The notes: generated from the letters alone by a model not told the origin. A stretch of DNA of 64,000 bases from Odontesthes bonariensis (GCF_027942865.1 NC_134507.1:39714797-39778796), one strand, 5' to 3'; shown: positions 48,766 to 59,778, counted from the stretch's first letter. Made by a program: numbers and translations.

Positions 48766-48814
48766 CTGCTTTTAAGACATTTTAAATGTTTTAACCCTCA
48801 TTTAGTCTTTTAAG

Positions 48815-51800
48815 ATGTCATACCTGTTGTTTTTAACCATACTCATGACACTCACTCTCTCAACTATTAATGTGAGAAGTGTAAAGTCGAAAGTTAGAGC
48901 CCAGAGTGTTTTATCCTTTCTTAGTTCTTTTAAGTCAGATGTTCTTTTAATACAGGAATGCGGCCTACCGTTTTTAAAGCACTACAGACAGTGGGAGGAG
49001 ATGTGGCCACAGACATCGTTGTGGAGTGGATCCAACCAAAACAAAAATGATGGAGTGGCCATTTTGATCAAAAACCCTCAGGTTCTGGTGAAGGGCAGCA
49101 CTGTGGTGAGAGACGGACGGGCACTTTTAGCACATTTGACTTTTATGGGACAAGATTTTAACCTCTTAAATATTTATGGCTTCAACGAAAAAAATGACCG
49201 GTATGACCTTTTAGAAGACCTGCAGTCCCACATGCTAGGTAGGGCACCACTAGTTTTAGGGGGTGATTTTAACTGTATTTTAGGCAGGAGTGACAGAAAA
49301 AGAGCAGGGGAATTTTTTAAAGTTGACAAAACATCGGTTTTATTACAGGGCATATGCAAGGATTTTAAACTTCAGGACTGTTTTAAAACCATGCATCCCA
49401 GAGAGGAGGGCTTCACCTGGTTCAGTGGTGATGGCACCAGAGCCTCTCGTATAGACTACCTTTTTACACGGGACTGCCCACCAACCGATGCTAGATTGAC
49501 CCCCGTTTTCTTTTCCGATCACCTAATGCTTTCCTGCACCCTATCACTATCTTCGGGTGTGACTTCCGGAAGTGGTCTGTGGAAACTAAACTGCTCCCTT
49601 TTAAAAGAAAATGAAATAGTTAGTCAGTACCGGGAGCAGTACCACGAGTGGCAGACCCTTCAAGACTTTTACGATACACGTGCACACTGGTGGGAAATGG
49701 TGAAGGAAAAGACCCAGACTTTCTTTAGACAGGCAGGTAGGAGAAAAAAGAATAGGGAAAACAGACGCATGATGGGACTGCAGAAGCGACTACAGCGCTA
49801 TTTTAAATTAAACCAACAAGGGATGGATTTTAATGATGAAATAAAACAAGTGAAAACAGAGATGTCGATTTTAGCAGATATTAAAAGTAAGGGTGTCATT
49901 TTAAGAAGCAGGGAACGAGAAATAGAGGAAGGAGAGAAGTGCACAAGGTATTTTTTTAAGAAAATTGTGAATAAAGGGGGGGCCATTTTAAAGCTAACAA
50001 AAGAGAACGGGTGCACAGTTGATTCAATGGAAGAAATTAAACAAGCTGTTGAACAATTTTATCGTGAATTGTACGAACAAAAACCTGTTGAAATGGACAC
50101 CATGACAGAAGTTTTAAATTTCATAGAAAAAACAGTAAAAGACAGTGTGCTTTTAACCCAAGATTTTACAATTTCAGAGTTAAATAAATGTTTTACAAAT
50201 TTTAAGAAAGGGAAGTCCCCAGGACAAGATGGACTTCCCTTGGAATTTTATTTGACCTTTTGGGATATTTTAGCACCTGACCTGTTTACTGTTTTTATGG
50301 AATTTGAGCAACTTGACCGACTTCCTGACAGTTTTAGAGCAGGGATAGTGACTCTTCTTCACAAAAAAAAAGACAAGACTGACTTGAAGAATTGGAGACC
50401 GATTACACTTTTAAATTTTGACTGTAAACTTTTTAGTAAACTTTTAGCTTCACGTATGTCCTTGTTTTTAGAAGACCTGATTCACCCGGATCAAGCCTGT
50501 GCCATCCCGGGGAGGAAGATAACCGACAGCCTCGTACTGATCCGAGACACCATCTGTTATGCGAGAGACAGAAACATTCGGCTAGCAGTCCTAAATTTAG
50601 ACTTTGAGAAAGCCTTTGATCGGGTCTCGCACCAGTACCTTTTCCAGGTACTGCAAAAAATGGGGTTCCCAGAAAGGTTTATAGCTTGGGTGGGTCTGCT
50701 GTACCGGGGCATTACCAGCAAATTCCTTGTTAACGGGCATCTGACAAAAGCAGTAAACATCCACTGCGGTGTCCGTCAGGGTTGTCCGTTATCTGCCCTC
50801 CTCTACATCATCTGTGTGGAACCACTGGCACAGAGCTTGAGAAGGGACCACAGAATCAATGGGGTGAGAGTCCCGGGGAGCGGGGGACTATCGACAAAGT
50901 GTGTTTTATATATGGACGACGTAAACATTTTATGTACAGACCTAATATCCATCAATAGGACTCTGGACTTGACTGACTGGTATGGACGGGCCTCTGGGGC
51001 AAAACTAAACAGAAACAAGACCCAAGCCCAATTTTACGGGCCATGGACAGCGACTGAGACTGCAGGACTCCCCGTGACTATAACCCAGACAAAACAGAAA
51101 ATACTGGGGATTAATTTTGACAAGGAAGGGGGAGGGACATCAAACTGGCCAGACGTGGTAGGGAAAGTAAAGCAAAGACTAGGATACTGGGGACTTAGAG
51201 GACTGACCATTGAAGGAAAGGTTTTAATCATCAAAGCCGTGATTTTACCTTTGCTTTTACTAATCAGTTCTGTTTTTATCCCACCTAGAAAAGTGCTTTT
51301 AGACCTGGACCGAGCCATTTTTTATTTTCTGTGGGGCTCCAAGTGGGAAAGACTGAGGAGAGATGTAATGAAGAAACAAAAAGAGAAAGGAGGAAAAGGA
51401 GTGCCTGATTTTTATTTGTTTTTAGGAAGCAGATACACTACACTGCACATCCTACAGGCCACAGACCCATCCGGAAACCCCAAAACTAAAGCAATGACAC
51501 GATTCTGGATGGGTTCTTACCTCAGAAGACTGAAGATTTTACCCACCGACCTAAAAGTGCCTGTGTCTTTTAGCCTGCCACCATCCTATGCTTTTATCCA
51601 GACGTTCTTAAAGCATTTTAACTTGGAGGCAGAGGAGTTGCATGTTTTAACAAACCACCGCTCTTTGATTTCTGTTGTGCAGGAGCGGGAACCAGTGAGT
51701 CCAGTGCGTGGGCTCGCGTTCGGCGAGCCCTCAACAGTTTGGTGCAACGTCAACCATTCCGCTCTCCCAAACAGACTCCGGGACCTGTCGTGGATGGTGG

Positions 51801-52345
51801 CCCATGAGATCCTGCCAGTCAGGTCCGTTATGCACTCCCGGGGCATGTCAGCGATCTCAACCTGCCCGCGACCGGGTTGTGGCGCGCCCGAGTCGGTGAG
51901 GCACCTGCTCTGGGAGTGCAGCGCTGCTGTAGACCAGTGGGCAACAGCCGGCTCCTTGCAATTCCCGTACTTGCCAGCAAGGGAGGTCCTCACAGCACAA
52001 CTCGTGCTCTATGGGGTGAGCCAAACAAAAATAAAAAAGAATGACTTTGCCAAGCAGTGGCTCACCCTAGCCGCCATCAAAGACGCCATGTGGACCTCCA
52101 GGAACTTGCTGGTGAGGAAGCGCATGCAGATCCCCCCCGTGGCTGTGATCCGGATGGCCGCAGCGGCGGCTCAAGCGGCCGGAGCTGCAGGCGGCGGGCC
52201 TAGGACACATCCACAAAGAAGAATCGCCTCTGTGCCCATTCGGATGAAGGAGCCGGAGCTACACACAAAAAGGTCAAAGCAGCGACGGCCTGGCTCTCCG
52301 GGTGAGGCAGGTGAGAAGGAGCAACAGGGTGGGGATCTCCTCTGA
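48815..52345 (+). CDS. LINE ORF2: APE endonuclease and reverse transcriptase
   Basis: 1176 codons without interruption. The protein nicks target DNA and primes reverse transcription of the element RNA there. The endonuclease domain (about 15-250) has the expected residues: N19, E48, Y121, D151 and N153 in GGDFN, D214 in SRIDY, and D235-H236 in SDH. The reverse transcriptase (about 460-770) has [10 protein letters not shown]596 in [17 protein letters not shown] and YMDD (699-702). A CX4CX7HX4C zinc motif near residues 1017-1035 is typical of the C-terminus of L1/Tx1 proteins. ORF2 starts 49 nt after the ORF1 stop. All active-site residues I can check are present. Confidence 0.93.
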   Translation: MSYLLFLTILMTLTLSTINVRSVKSKVRAQSVLSFLSSFKSDVLLIQECGLPFLKHYRQWEEMWPQTSLWSGSNQNKNDGVAILIKNPQVLVKGSTVVRDGRALLAHLTFMGQDFNLLNIYGFNEKNDRYDLLEDLQSHMLGRAPLVLGGDFNCILGRSDRKRAGEFFKVDKTSVLLQGICKDFKLQDCFKTMHPREEGFTWFSGDGTRASRIDYLFTRDCPPTDARLTPVFFSDHLMLSCTLSLSSGVTSGSGLWKLNCSLLKENEIVSQYREQYHEWQTLQDFYDTRAHWWEMVKEKTQTFFRQAGRRKKNRENRRMMGLQKRLQRYFKLNQQGMDFNDEIKQVKTEMSILADIKSKGVILRSREREIEEGEKCTRYFFKKIVNKGGAILKLTKENGCTVDSMEEIKQAVEQFYRELYEQKPVEMDTMTEVLNFIEKTVKDSVLLTQDFTISELNKCFTNFKKGKSPGQDGLPLEFYLTFWDILAPDLFTVFMEFEQLDRLPDSFRAGIVTLLHKKKDKTDLKNWRPITLLNFDCKLFSKLLASRMSLFLEDLIHPDQACAIPGRKITDSLVLIRDTICYARDRNIRLAVLNLDFEKAFDRVSHQYLFQVLQKMGFPERFIAWVGLLYRGITSKFLVNGHLTKAVNIHCGVRQGCPLSALLYIICVEPLAQSLRRDHRINGVRVPGSGGLSTKCVLYMDDVNILCTDLISINRTLDLTDWYGRASGAKLNRNKTQAQFYGPWTATETAGLPVTITQTKQKILGINFDKEGGGTSNWPDVVGKVKQRLGYWGLRGLTIEGKVLIIKAVILPLLLLISSVFIPPRKVLLDLDRAIFYFLWGSKWERLRRDVMKKQKEKGGKGVPDFYLFLGSRYTTLHILQATDPSGNPKTKAMTRFWMGSYLRRLKILPTDLKVPVSFSLPPSYAFIQTFLKHFNLEAEELHVLTNHRSLISVVQEREPVSPVRGLAFGEPSTVWCNVNHSALPNRLRDLSWMVAHEILPVRSVMHSRGMSAISTCPRPGCGAPESVRHLLWECSAAVDQWATAGSLQFPYLPAREVLTAQLVLYGVSQTKIKKNDFAKQWLTLAAIKDAMWTSRNLLVRKRMQIPPVAVIRMAAAAAQAAGAAGGGPRTHPQRRIASVPIRMKEPELHTKRSKQRRPGSPGEAGEKEQQGGDLL

Positions 52346-52429
52346 GCACCACGACAGGATCCCGAGAGACCTACTGTTTGGGGGAGCGAAATGAGTTTCC
52401 CTGGGTAGGGACTCACTGCGCTCTTGCAC

Positions 52430-52449
52430 AAAAAAAAAAAAAAAAAAAA
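52430..52449 (+). repeat. Internal A20 tract in the LINE 3' region
   Basis: Twenty A in a row 85 nt after the ORF2 stop, followed by about 300 nt more of element before the terminal A-rich tail. Confidence 0.95.
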
Positions 52450-52748
52450 TGGACTTGGAAGAGAGCATTTTAACTAATGCACTCCTTTTTAAAGACACTC
52501 AATACAAACTGCTACTCGCATGAGAACTACTTCACATGTAGCTTTTACCTTAGACAACATTGACTTTATCTGTAATATCCCATGAAAAACTTGTTTTATT
52601 GTTGTTGTTTTAAATGTGGTTATACAGATTACACTTATTTATTGATGTTTTCATTCATAGGTAAAACATATGTCTTAAATATGAAGTTTTTATGAAAATG
52701 TGATGTATTAGTGTCAATAAATTTTTTCAAAAGAAAAAAAAAGAAAAA

Positions 52749-52897
52749 ATCTGTTCTTATCAGTTTAATATCTGATACGTCCTCTATATGAGGACTACAT
52801 GTTAAATGGATTTTTAGGCACAGGGGTTGAAAAAGGGGCTTGCTCCGTTCACTCCACGCATCGACCCGGTACTGCAGTGCCGCCGGGAACGGTGCAC
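52749..52897 (+). pseudogene. U2 snRNA gene, 5' end replaced by LINE
   Basis: Starts at about U2 nt 38 (ATCTGTTCTTATC) directly after the A-rich tail of the retrotransposon. It is otherwise complete to GGTGCAC. The first 37 nt and about 22 bp of upstream sequence are missing, so it has neither a cap site nor a branch-site element. Reads ACTACATGTTAAATGG. Confidence 0.95.
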
Positions 52898-53266
52898 TCT
52901 TCCCAACTCTTGTGAAATAACAAAACCAGCGGTACATGGTGGTAGTTTCAGGGAGCCATTGTATTCTGACTTCTAAAATGGAACTATAATCTTTAGAAAA
53001 GACGCAGTTTATGAGCACGTCGTGGGATTGAGCTTCCCTGGTTTCTCTGTATGACCATGAACACCAAACTACACACAGAGAACAGAGGAGCTTGACAGAC
53101 ACACACTAAGTTATCTGAGAGTCCCATTTTCAGCTGCAGAGAACAATCACATCAGGGAAGTCGACGTGCAGGCTCAACATCAGCCTCTCAAGCCAACTCT
53201 CTGGTAAAATAGGGGCAACGTATGGTTCCAGCACCTATGTAACACATATTTGTCACGGGGACTGTG

Positions 53267-53384
53267 GCTTACGGCCACACCACCCTGAACATGCCCGATC
53301 TCGTCCGAACTCGGAAGCCAAGCAGAGTCGGGCCTGGTTAGTACTTGGATGGGAGACCGCTTGGGAATACCAGGTGCTGTAAGC
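53267..53384 (+). rRNA. 5S rRNA gene between LINE and hAT
   Basis: Full length with private changes (ACACCACCCTGAACATGCCC and AAGCAGAGTCGGG). The first departs from GCGCC/ACGCC-type 5S and the second lies in box A, so activity may be reduced. Confidence 0.92.
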
Positions 53385-54083
53385 ATTTTTCTCTCTTCTC
53401 TCTGCATGTCTTTTGTTGAAACATCTGTTGATCACCCTGTGATCCATCTTGCTGATCCTGGATCTGCTAAGGTGTCCCAGGTCATGGTTGCCTTTGATCC
53501 TCATACATTTAACTTTGTCCTGACAAAGGAGCAGTTCCAAAAAGTCAAACAGGGACTGTCTTTGCATTTGACGCAGTCAAACTGCATGCGCCTGGAGAAG
53601 CCAAAAGGCTTACAGCACCTGGTATTCCCAGGCGGTCTCCCCATCCAAGTACTAACCAGGCCCGACTCTGCTTAGCTTCTGAGATAAAACTCTGGCTTTT
53701 AGTCTGCGAAAAGAGAGTGAAAGTGAACTCCACTTTGAGATGGCTCTGGGATTGGGCCGACTGGGAGAATTGCTTGAAAAAAACCTCTACACCCAATGAG
53801 CGGTCAGAACTAGGGGTGTGTTCAAAATATCGATACGGGGATACATCGTCGTGGGCCTCTTCACGATGCGTGTATCGATACGGAGGCGTCAGTATCGATA
53901 CTTCACGTGCAACAAATAATTAGTCCCTACCGCTAATCAAATCCATGAAACTGCATGACAGTTGCTCCTTGCTATGCGCATTTCGGCCACACACGGCGGT
54001 AGCGCTGTAGAACTAGGCGGCAGCGCTGCTGACAATAGAAGAAGTGTTGCCTCCAGCCGCTTCAGTCAAACAAAAGTAGTCTA

Positions 54084-56240
54084 ATGGAGGAAGGCGGTGG
54101 GGAAAAAATATTTTCGGCCCCAGCAAAGTTGAAAGCTCGCGTTTGGGAGAATTTTGGATTTCACAAATGTGAAAAAAACAAAGAGCTGGACATGACACAC
54201 GCTGTCTGCAAACACTGCAGGCAAAAAGTGAAGTACTCTGGGAACACAACGAACCTCCACCTGCACATGACGAGGCATCACCCTAGCATCTCGGAAACTC
54301 CGGTAAATGCTACAGCCACAGGGGCACAAGCTAGTCTGAAGGCGGGGTTTCAAGCTAAATTCCCCTTAAGTTCACCAAAGTCGAAGAAAATTACCGAAGC
54401 TCTGTTGTCATACATATGCAAAGACTTGCGTCCGTACAGCTCCGTTGAGAACGAAGGCTTCCGGGCGCTAATCGCAGAATGTGAACCTCGCTACACTATG
54501 CCGACTCGTCGCTTCATCACTGAAACCGCTGTGCCTCGCCTGTATGATGAGGTAAAACGACACGTTATCGATTCCATTTCAGAAGCAAGCAGAGTAGCCA
54601 TTACGTGTGACGGGTGGACGTCGAGGGCAACCCAGTCATATGTTACGCTGACATGCCACTTCATTTCTGAAAATTGGGAAATGCTTTCATATGTTCTGCA
54701 AACCAGAGTGCTTTTCGGGAGCCACAGCGGGCAGAATCTGGGCGAGTTGCTGCTCGAAGTCTTTGAGGAGTGGGGGCTTACATCTAAAGAACCAGTGTTA
54801 GTTACTGACAACGCCTCAAATATGGTCATTGCAGCAGAGCATGCCAAACTGCTTCACGTGCGATGCTTCGCGCATACACTGAATTTGGCTGCCCAACGTG
54901 CCCTGAAGACCACAGCAGTTGGGAGGCTGTTAGGAAAGATTCGCCACATAGTGACGTTTTTCAGAAAGAGTGCGCTGGCCAGCCAAGTCTTAAAGGAAAA
55001 ACAAAAGCTCCTCAACCTTCCCACGCACAAACTCATGAATGACGTCCCAACCAGGTGGAACAGCGCGTTCGACATGGTCGAGCGCTTCCAGGAGCAGCAG
55101 CCCGCAATCTGTGCCACATTGCTGTCAGCTGAAGTGCGCAAGAATGCCAAGGATCTGTGGACGATGTCAGAAACCGACCTTACCAATGCTGAAGATCTTG
55201 CGAAAACCCTGCGCCACCTCAAAGTGGCAACACTCGTGATGTCAGAAGAAAAAACGCCCACCGTCTCAATAATTGCCCCGTTACAGGCACAGCTGTGTCA
55301 GAGCAATGCTGAGCAACCTGATGACTCTGGCATCGTTAAAGAAGCCAAAAGAGCACTGGCACAAGACCTGGGGAAGAGGTATTCCAACAAATCCTTCCTC
55401 CAGATGGCTTCAGCTCTGGACCCCCGCTTCAAAGCACTGCCCTTCCTCACAGAGGGGGAAAGAGATGACATCTTTGCAGCATTGGGACGAGAGGCAGCTG
55501 AATTATCAGAGGTTCGTCTTTTTTACATAATAATAATAACAATAATAATTACAATGATAATAATAATGATAATAACAGTATAATTACTTAATTATGATTA
55601 AGTCTAATTACTATACTAACAGTAATAAGAACTTTTTTTTTCCTGCTGCTTTTGAAATGAAGTATACTGTCTATCTACTATCACTACTACTAACACACCA
55701 ATATATTAAAATGCAATATTGACGAAGTGATGTAGACCCAAACCACATCTTTGTAATGTTTGTTGGATGTTTTTTTTCTTCTTTTTTTTTGTATTTCAGA
55801 GAAAGGCTACTGAGGAGGAGGGTGACCATGAGCCTGCTGCTGAAGGAGAGCATGAAGGTCCAACACAACCTCCACCCTGTAAAAAGAGCTGTGCTCTTTC
55901 TGATTTATTTGGAGAGACATTCTCACCAGAGTTAGAGCAGGCCAGTCAAGCCAGTCCCATTACACAGGCAATGATCGAGGTAAACGCATACAGAGCCACT
56001 GAACCATTAGCGCTTTCAGCTGACCCACTGACTTGGTGGAGAAATCATGAAGGTGTGTTTCCACTTCTCTCCAAACTGGCAAGAAACACACTCTGTGTGC
56101 CTGGAACAAGCGTAGCAGCAGAGCGAATATTCTCAACTGCTGGTGACATAGTTACAGCTGAGAGAAGTGTTATCAAACCAGCCCATGTAGACCAGCTTTT
56201 GTTTTTGAACAAAAACTTGAAAATGTACCAGAGGAAGTAG
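54084..56240 (+). CDS. hAT transposase, two exons
   Basis: Cuts and pastes the element. Exon 1 is 54084-55511 (476 codons); an intron (55512-55799, GT...TTTCAG) follows in phase 0; exon 2 is 55800-56240. Together they give 622 residues, usual for the family. A BED zinc finger has C42, C45, H61 and H66. The RNase H-like core shows D176 in CDGWTS and D242 in TDNASN; the CXXH motif is C261-H264. The hATC dimerisation domain lies in exon 2 (TSVAAERIFSTAGD). The ATG is the first in frame, about 270 bp inside the element. Without splicing the frame runs on to a stop after 499 residues, before hATC. The intron is AT-rich with ATA/ATT repeats. No lesion seen. Confidence 0.9.
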
Positions 56241-56259
56241 GTTGGTATTAATATGAGGA

Positions 56260-56775
56260 GTACAGCCTTGTTCTTGTGCAGGCTATGTTTTCTATCTTAA
56301 AGTTTTATGTTTCTCAAAACTTGAAATATGTTTTGCACTACAGTCTTGTTACAGCCATGTTTCAAGTTAACCATTTTCAAAGGCAGCTGTATTTTTGCAC
56401 AACAGCCCTGTTTTTGTCCATGTTTTAAGTTTTAAGTTTATCACAAGCAGAAGCAATCAATATTTTGCCCTACAGTCTTGTTAAGGCTAGGTTTTAAGTT
56501 TTCTTTTACCAAAGGCAGCTTTATTTTGTACTACATGCTTGTTAAAATCAATCTCTTTTTGCACTATGGTCTTATAAGGGCTATGTCTTAAGTTTTCTTG
56601 TTTCAAAGGCAGCTATATTTTGTACCACAGGCCTGTTAAGGTCATTTGTCTAAGCTCTCTAAGGTTTTACTTGTATCAAAAGAAATCTCTTCACACTACG
56701 GCCTTGTAAAGGCTATGTTTTAAGTTTACTTATTTTTAAGGCAGCTTTATTTCTGCACCACTTCGTTGTAAATGT
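56260..56775 (+). repeat. Degenerate ~70-bp tandem repeats in the hAT 3' region
   Basis: About seven diverged copies of a motif containing CAAAGGCAGCT, TTTTGCACTAC, TTGTTAAGGCTATG and TTTTAAGTTT, between the transposase stop and the right terminus. Confidence 0.7.
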
Positions 56776-57329
56776 GTTTATTACATGCACTAATAGAGAG
56801 TACTTGTTGGTCTAAAGCAAAATAAAAAAAACTATATTTGGTTACATATGTCTGTTTCTTTGTACAGCGTCTTCTTGGTTCCTGTGCCTGCCTGCATACT
56901 TTGACCCATCATCCAGGGGATGGTATAATTTGAAAGCAGAGTCTCTGTAAAATTCCACGAGGTGACATATGTTATGATGTACGGCCAAGGAGTTACAGGC
57001 TAAAATTTCATCTTATAAGCCTAAAATATCGGGATACGTATCGTATACGTACGTATCGCATGTATCGGGATACGTATCGTATCGCCACCCCTGTATCGGG
57101 ATGCGTATCGTATCGCGAGGTGGTTGGCGATACCCACCCCTAGTCAGAACAAAGCCTCAAGACCCCTAGTCTTTTGCACAGAGTAAAAGACAAAGCAGCC
57201 ATTGAATAGGGCCCGATTGTTCCTACCTGGTCGGCCGAGGAGCCAGCGTCTCAACCAAGCAAAGCTCACCGTGGGGAAGGTGGCTATGCCAACTAGCCTG
57301 ATGCACTGCTCCCGCAGTGTCAAATACTC

Positions 57330-57448
57330 GTACTCTGGTTTCTCTTCATAACGTACAAGTCTTTCGCCTTTTACTAAAGACTTCCGTGGAGAGCAGCATT
57401 AATGAGTTGTTTCTATTTTTGGAAGGCTTTACCTTTGCGGGTGAAGCC
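57330..57448 (+). ncRNA. U5 snRNA gene right of the hAT element
   Basis: Has A in the 3' stem (GGCTTTACC) as in array 1, but the array 2 base in GAGAGCAGC. Confidence 0.9.
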
Positions 57449-57746
57449 CATTCTGTCTGTGCAAAGGAAATCTTCTTGCTGTGCCAAGTGACTTCTCGGA
57501 GTAGAGTCACCTTATTTCTTGAGACCGTGCCCATGTTCAAAGCTGGAGCGCTAAATTGTTGTTGTTTGAATGGTGCTCAGTGGAGCGGGCGGGAGTGCAA
57601 AGTTGTACCATCTGAAACGGCTGAAGAGTGCTCACTGCAGCGGGTGGGCGGAGGTGCAAAGTGACGCTTTGTAGGCAAAAAAAGAACACCGCCACAAGTG
57701 CGCATTGTGCCAGGAAGGGCGCTCGGACGTGAAACAGTGGAGGGTT

Positions 57747-57932
57747 ATCGCTTCTCGGCCTTTTGGCTAAGATCAAGTGTAGTATCTGTTCTTATCAGTT
57801 TAATATCTGATACGTCCTCTATATGAGGACTATATATTAAATGGATTTTTAGGCACAGGGGTTGAAAAAGGGGCTTGCTCCGTTCACTCCACGCATCGAC
57901 CCGGTACTGCAGTGCCGCCGGGAACGGTGCAC
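57747..57932 (+). ncRNA. U2 snRNA gene, edge subtype
   Basis: Complete, CCGCCGGG type, with a private T in ACTATATATTAAATGG. Confidence 0.95.
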
Positions 57933-58301
57933 TCTTCCCAACTCTTGTGAAATAACAAAACCAGCGGTACATGGTGGTAGTTTCAGGGAGCCATTGTATT
58001 CTGACTTCTAAAATGGAACTATAATCTTTAGAAAAGACGCAGTTTATGAGCACGTCGTGGGATTGAGCTTCCCTGGTTTCTCTGTATGACCATGAACACC
58101 AAACTACACACAGAGAACAGAGGAGCTTGACAGACACACACTAAGTTATCTGAGAGTCCCATTTTCAGCTGCAGAGAACAATCACATCAGGGAAGTCGAC
58201 GTGCAGGCTCAACATCAGCCTCTCAAGCCAACTCTCTGGTAAAATAGGGGCAACGTATGGTTCCAGCACCTATGTAACACATATTTGTCACAGGGACTGT
58301 G

Positions 58302-58409
58302 GCTTACGGCCACACCACCCTGAACACGCCCGATCTCGGAAGCCAAGCAGGGTCGGGCCTGGTTAGTACTTGGATGGGAGACCGCTTGGGAATACCAGGT
58401 GCTGTAAGC
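58302..58409 (+). rRNA. 5S rRNA copy with 10-nt deletion
   Basis: 108 nt: CCCGATCTCG joins directly to GAAGCC, the same product as the array 1 deletion, but on an array 2 background. Confidence 0.9.
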
Positions 58410-59007
58410 ATTTTTCTCTCTTCTTCTCTTTTGTTGAAACATCTGTTGATCACCCTGTGATCCATCTTGCTGATCCTGGATCTGCTAAGGTGTCCCAGGT
58501 CATGGTTGCCTTTGATCCTCATACATTTAACTTTGTCCTGACAAAGGAGCAGTTCCAAAAAGTCAAACAGGGACTGCCTTTGCATTTGACGCAGTCAAAC
58601 TGCATGCGCCTGGAGAAGCCAAAAGGCTTTCAGCACCTGGTATTCCCAGGCGGTCTCCCCATCCAAGTACTAACCAGGCCCGACTCTGCTTAGCTTCTGA
58701 GATAAAACTCTGGCTTTTAGTCTGCGAAAAGAGAGTGAAAGTGAACTCCACTTTGAGATGGCTCTGGGATTGGGCCGACTGGGAGAATTGCTTGAAAAAA
58801 ACCTCTACACCCAATGAGCGGTCAGAACAAAGCCTCAAGACCCCTAGTCTTTTGCACAGAGTAAAAGACATAGCAGCCATTGAATAGGGCCCGATTGTTC
58901 CTACCTGGTCGGCCGAGGAGCCAGCGTCTCAACCAAGTAAAGCTCACCGTGGGGAAGGTGGCTATGCCAACTAGCCTGATGCACTGCTCCCGCAGTGTCA
59001 AATACTC

Positions 59008-59126
59008 GTACTCTGGTTTCTCTTCATAACGTACAAGTCTTTCGCCTTTTACTAAAGACTTCCGTGGAGAGCAGCATTAATGAGTTGTTTCTATTTTTGG
59101 AAGGCTTTACCTTTGCGGGTGAAGCC
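59008..59126 (+). ncRNA. U5 snRNA gene, last copy
   Basis: Same mixed type as the copy at 57330; the U2 and 5S genes that follow are truncated. Confidence 0.9.
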
Positions 59127-59424
59127 CATTCTGTCTGTGCAAAGGAAATCTTCTTGCTGTGCCAAGTGACTTCTCGGAGTAGAGTCACCTTATTTCTTGA
59201 GACCGTGCCCATGTTCAAAGCTGGAGCGCTAAATTGTTGTTGTTTGAATGGTGCTCAGTGGAGCGGGCGGGAGTGCAAAGTTGTACCATCTGAAACGGCT
59301 GAAGAGTGCTCACTGCAGCGGGTGGGCGGAGGTGCAAAGTGACGCTTTGTAGGCAAAAAAAGAGCACCGCCACAAGTGCGCATTGTGCCAGGAAGGGCTC
59401 TCGGACGTGAAACAGTGGAGGGTT

Positions 59425-59473
59425 ATCGCTTCTCGGCCTTTTGGCTAAGATCAAGTGTAGTATCTGTTCTTAT
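59425..59473 (+). pseudogene. U2 snRNA, 3'-truncated
   Basis: Only the first 49 nt remain. The sequence jumps from TGTTCTTAT to spacer normally about 50 bp beyond the gene (AGTAGTTTCAGGGAGCC). The Sm site and 3' stem-loops are lost. Confidence 0.95.
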
Positions 59474-59756
59474 AGTAGTTTCAGGGAGCCGTTGTATTCT
59501 GACTTCCAAAATGGAACTATAATCTTTAGAAAAGACGCAGTTTATGAGCATGTCGTGGGATTGAGCTTCCCTGGTTTCTCTGTATGACCATGAACACCAA
59601 ACTACACACAGAGAACAGAGGAGCTTGACAGACACACACTAAGTTATCTGAGAGTCCCATTTTCAGCTGCAGAGAACAATCACATCAGGGAAGTCGACGT
59701 GCAGGCTCAACATCAGCCTCTCAAGCCAACTCTCTGGTAAAATAGGGGAAACGTAT

Positions 59757-59778
59757 GGGAATACCAGGTGCTGTAAGC
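59757..59778 (+). pseudogene. 5S rRNA 3' remnant
   Basis: Only the last 22 nt of 5S (GGGAATACCAGGTGCTGTAA plus GC) remain, joined to the upstream spacer by a deletion; similarity to the array ends about 45 bp later. Confidence 0.85.

Larger units (their letters stand above)
47435..52748 (+). mobile_element. Tx1-clade LINE inserted in a U2 gene (probably Keno group)
   Basis: Array sequence stops at CTCTCG (47434), 22 bp before the expected U2 start, and resumes at U2 nt 38 (about 52749). Between lie a 22-nt leader, an ORF1 with three zinc knuckles, a complete ORF2, a 3' UTR with AATAAA at 52716 and an A-rich tail. It is a non-LTR retrotransposon in the same orientation as U2. Tx1-clade elements of fish include families specific for multicopy RNA genes; Keno is the one known for U2, and the position fits. 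The family name is inferred from target and architecture, not from alignment. Instead of a target duplication, about 59 bp of target are missing. The short leader may mean slight 5' truncation. Confidence 0.85.
53811..57142 (+). mobile_element. hAT DNA transposon, apparently complete
   Basis: 3332 bp bounded by TAGGGGTGTG at the left and CCCACCCCTA at the right (inverted repeats of about 10 bp with one mismatch). It is flanked by a perfect 8-bp duplication GTCAGAAC (53803-53810 and 57143-57150); the uninterrupted array has this octamer once. An 8-bp duplication, these termini and a BED/RNase H/hATC transposase define a hAT element (Ac-like group). Both ends are rich in TATCG and CGATA motifs, the usual layout of subterminal transposase-binding sites. 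It sits in the spacer before U5 and disrupts no RNA gene. Confidence 0.95.

Noticed and set aside
48815-52345. LTR-type reverse transcriptase
   Set aside because: An N-terminal APE endonuclease, an A-rich tail and no long terminal repeats identify a LINE.
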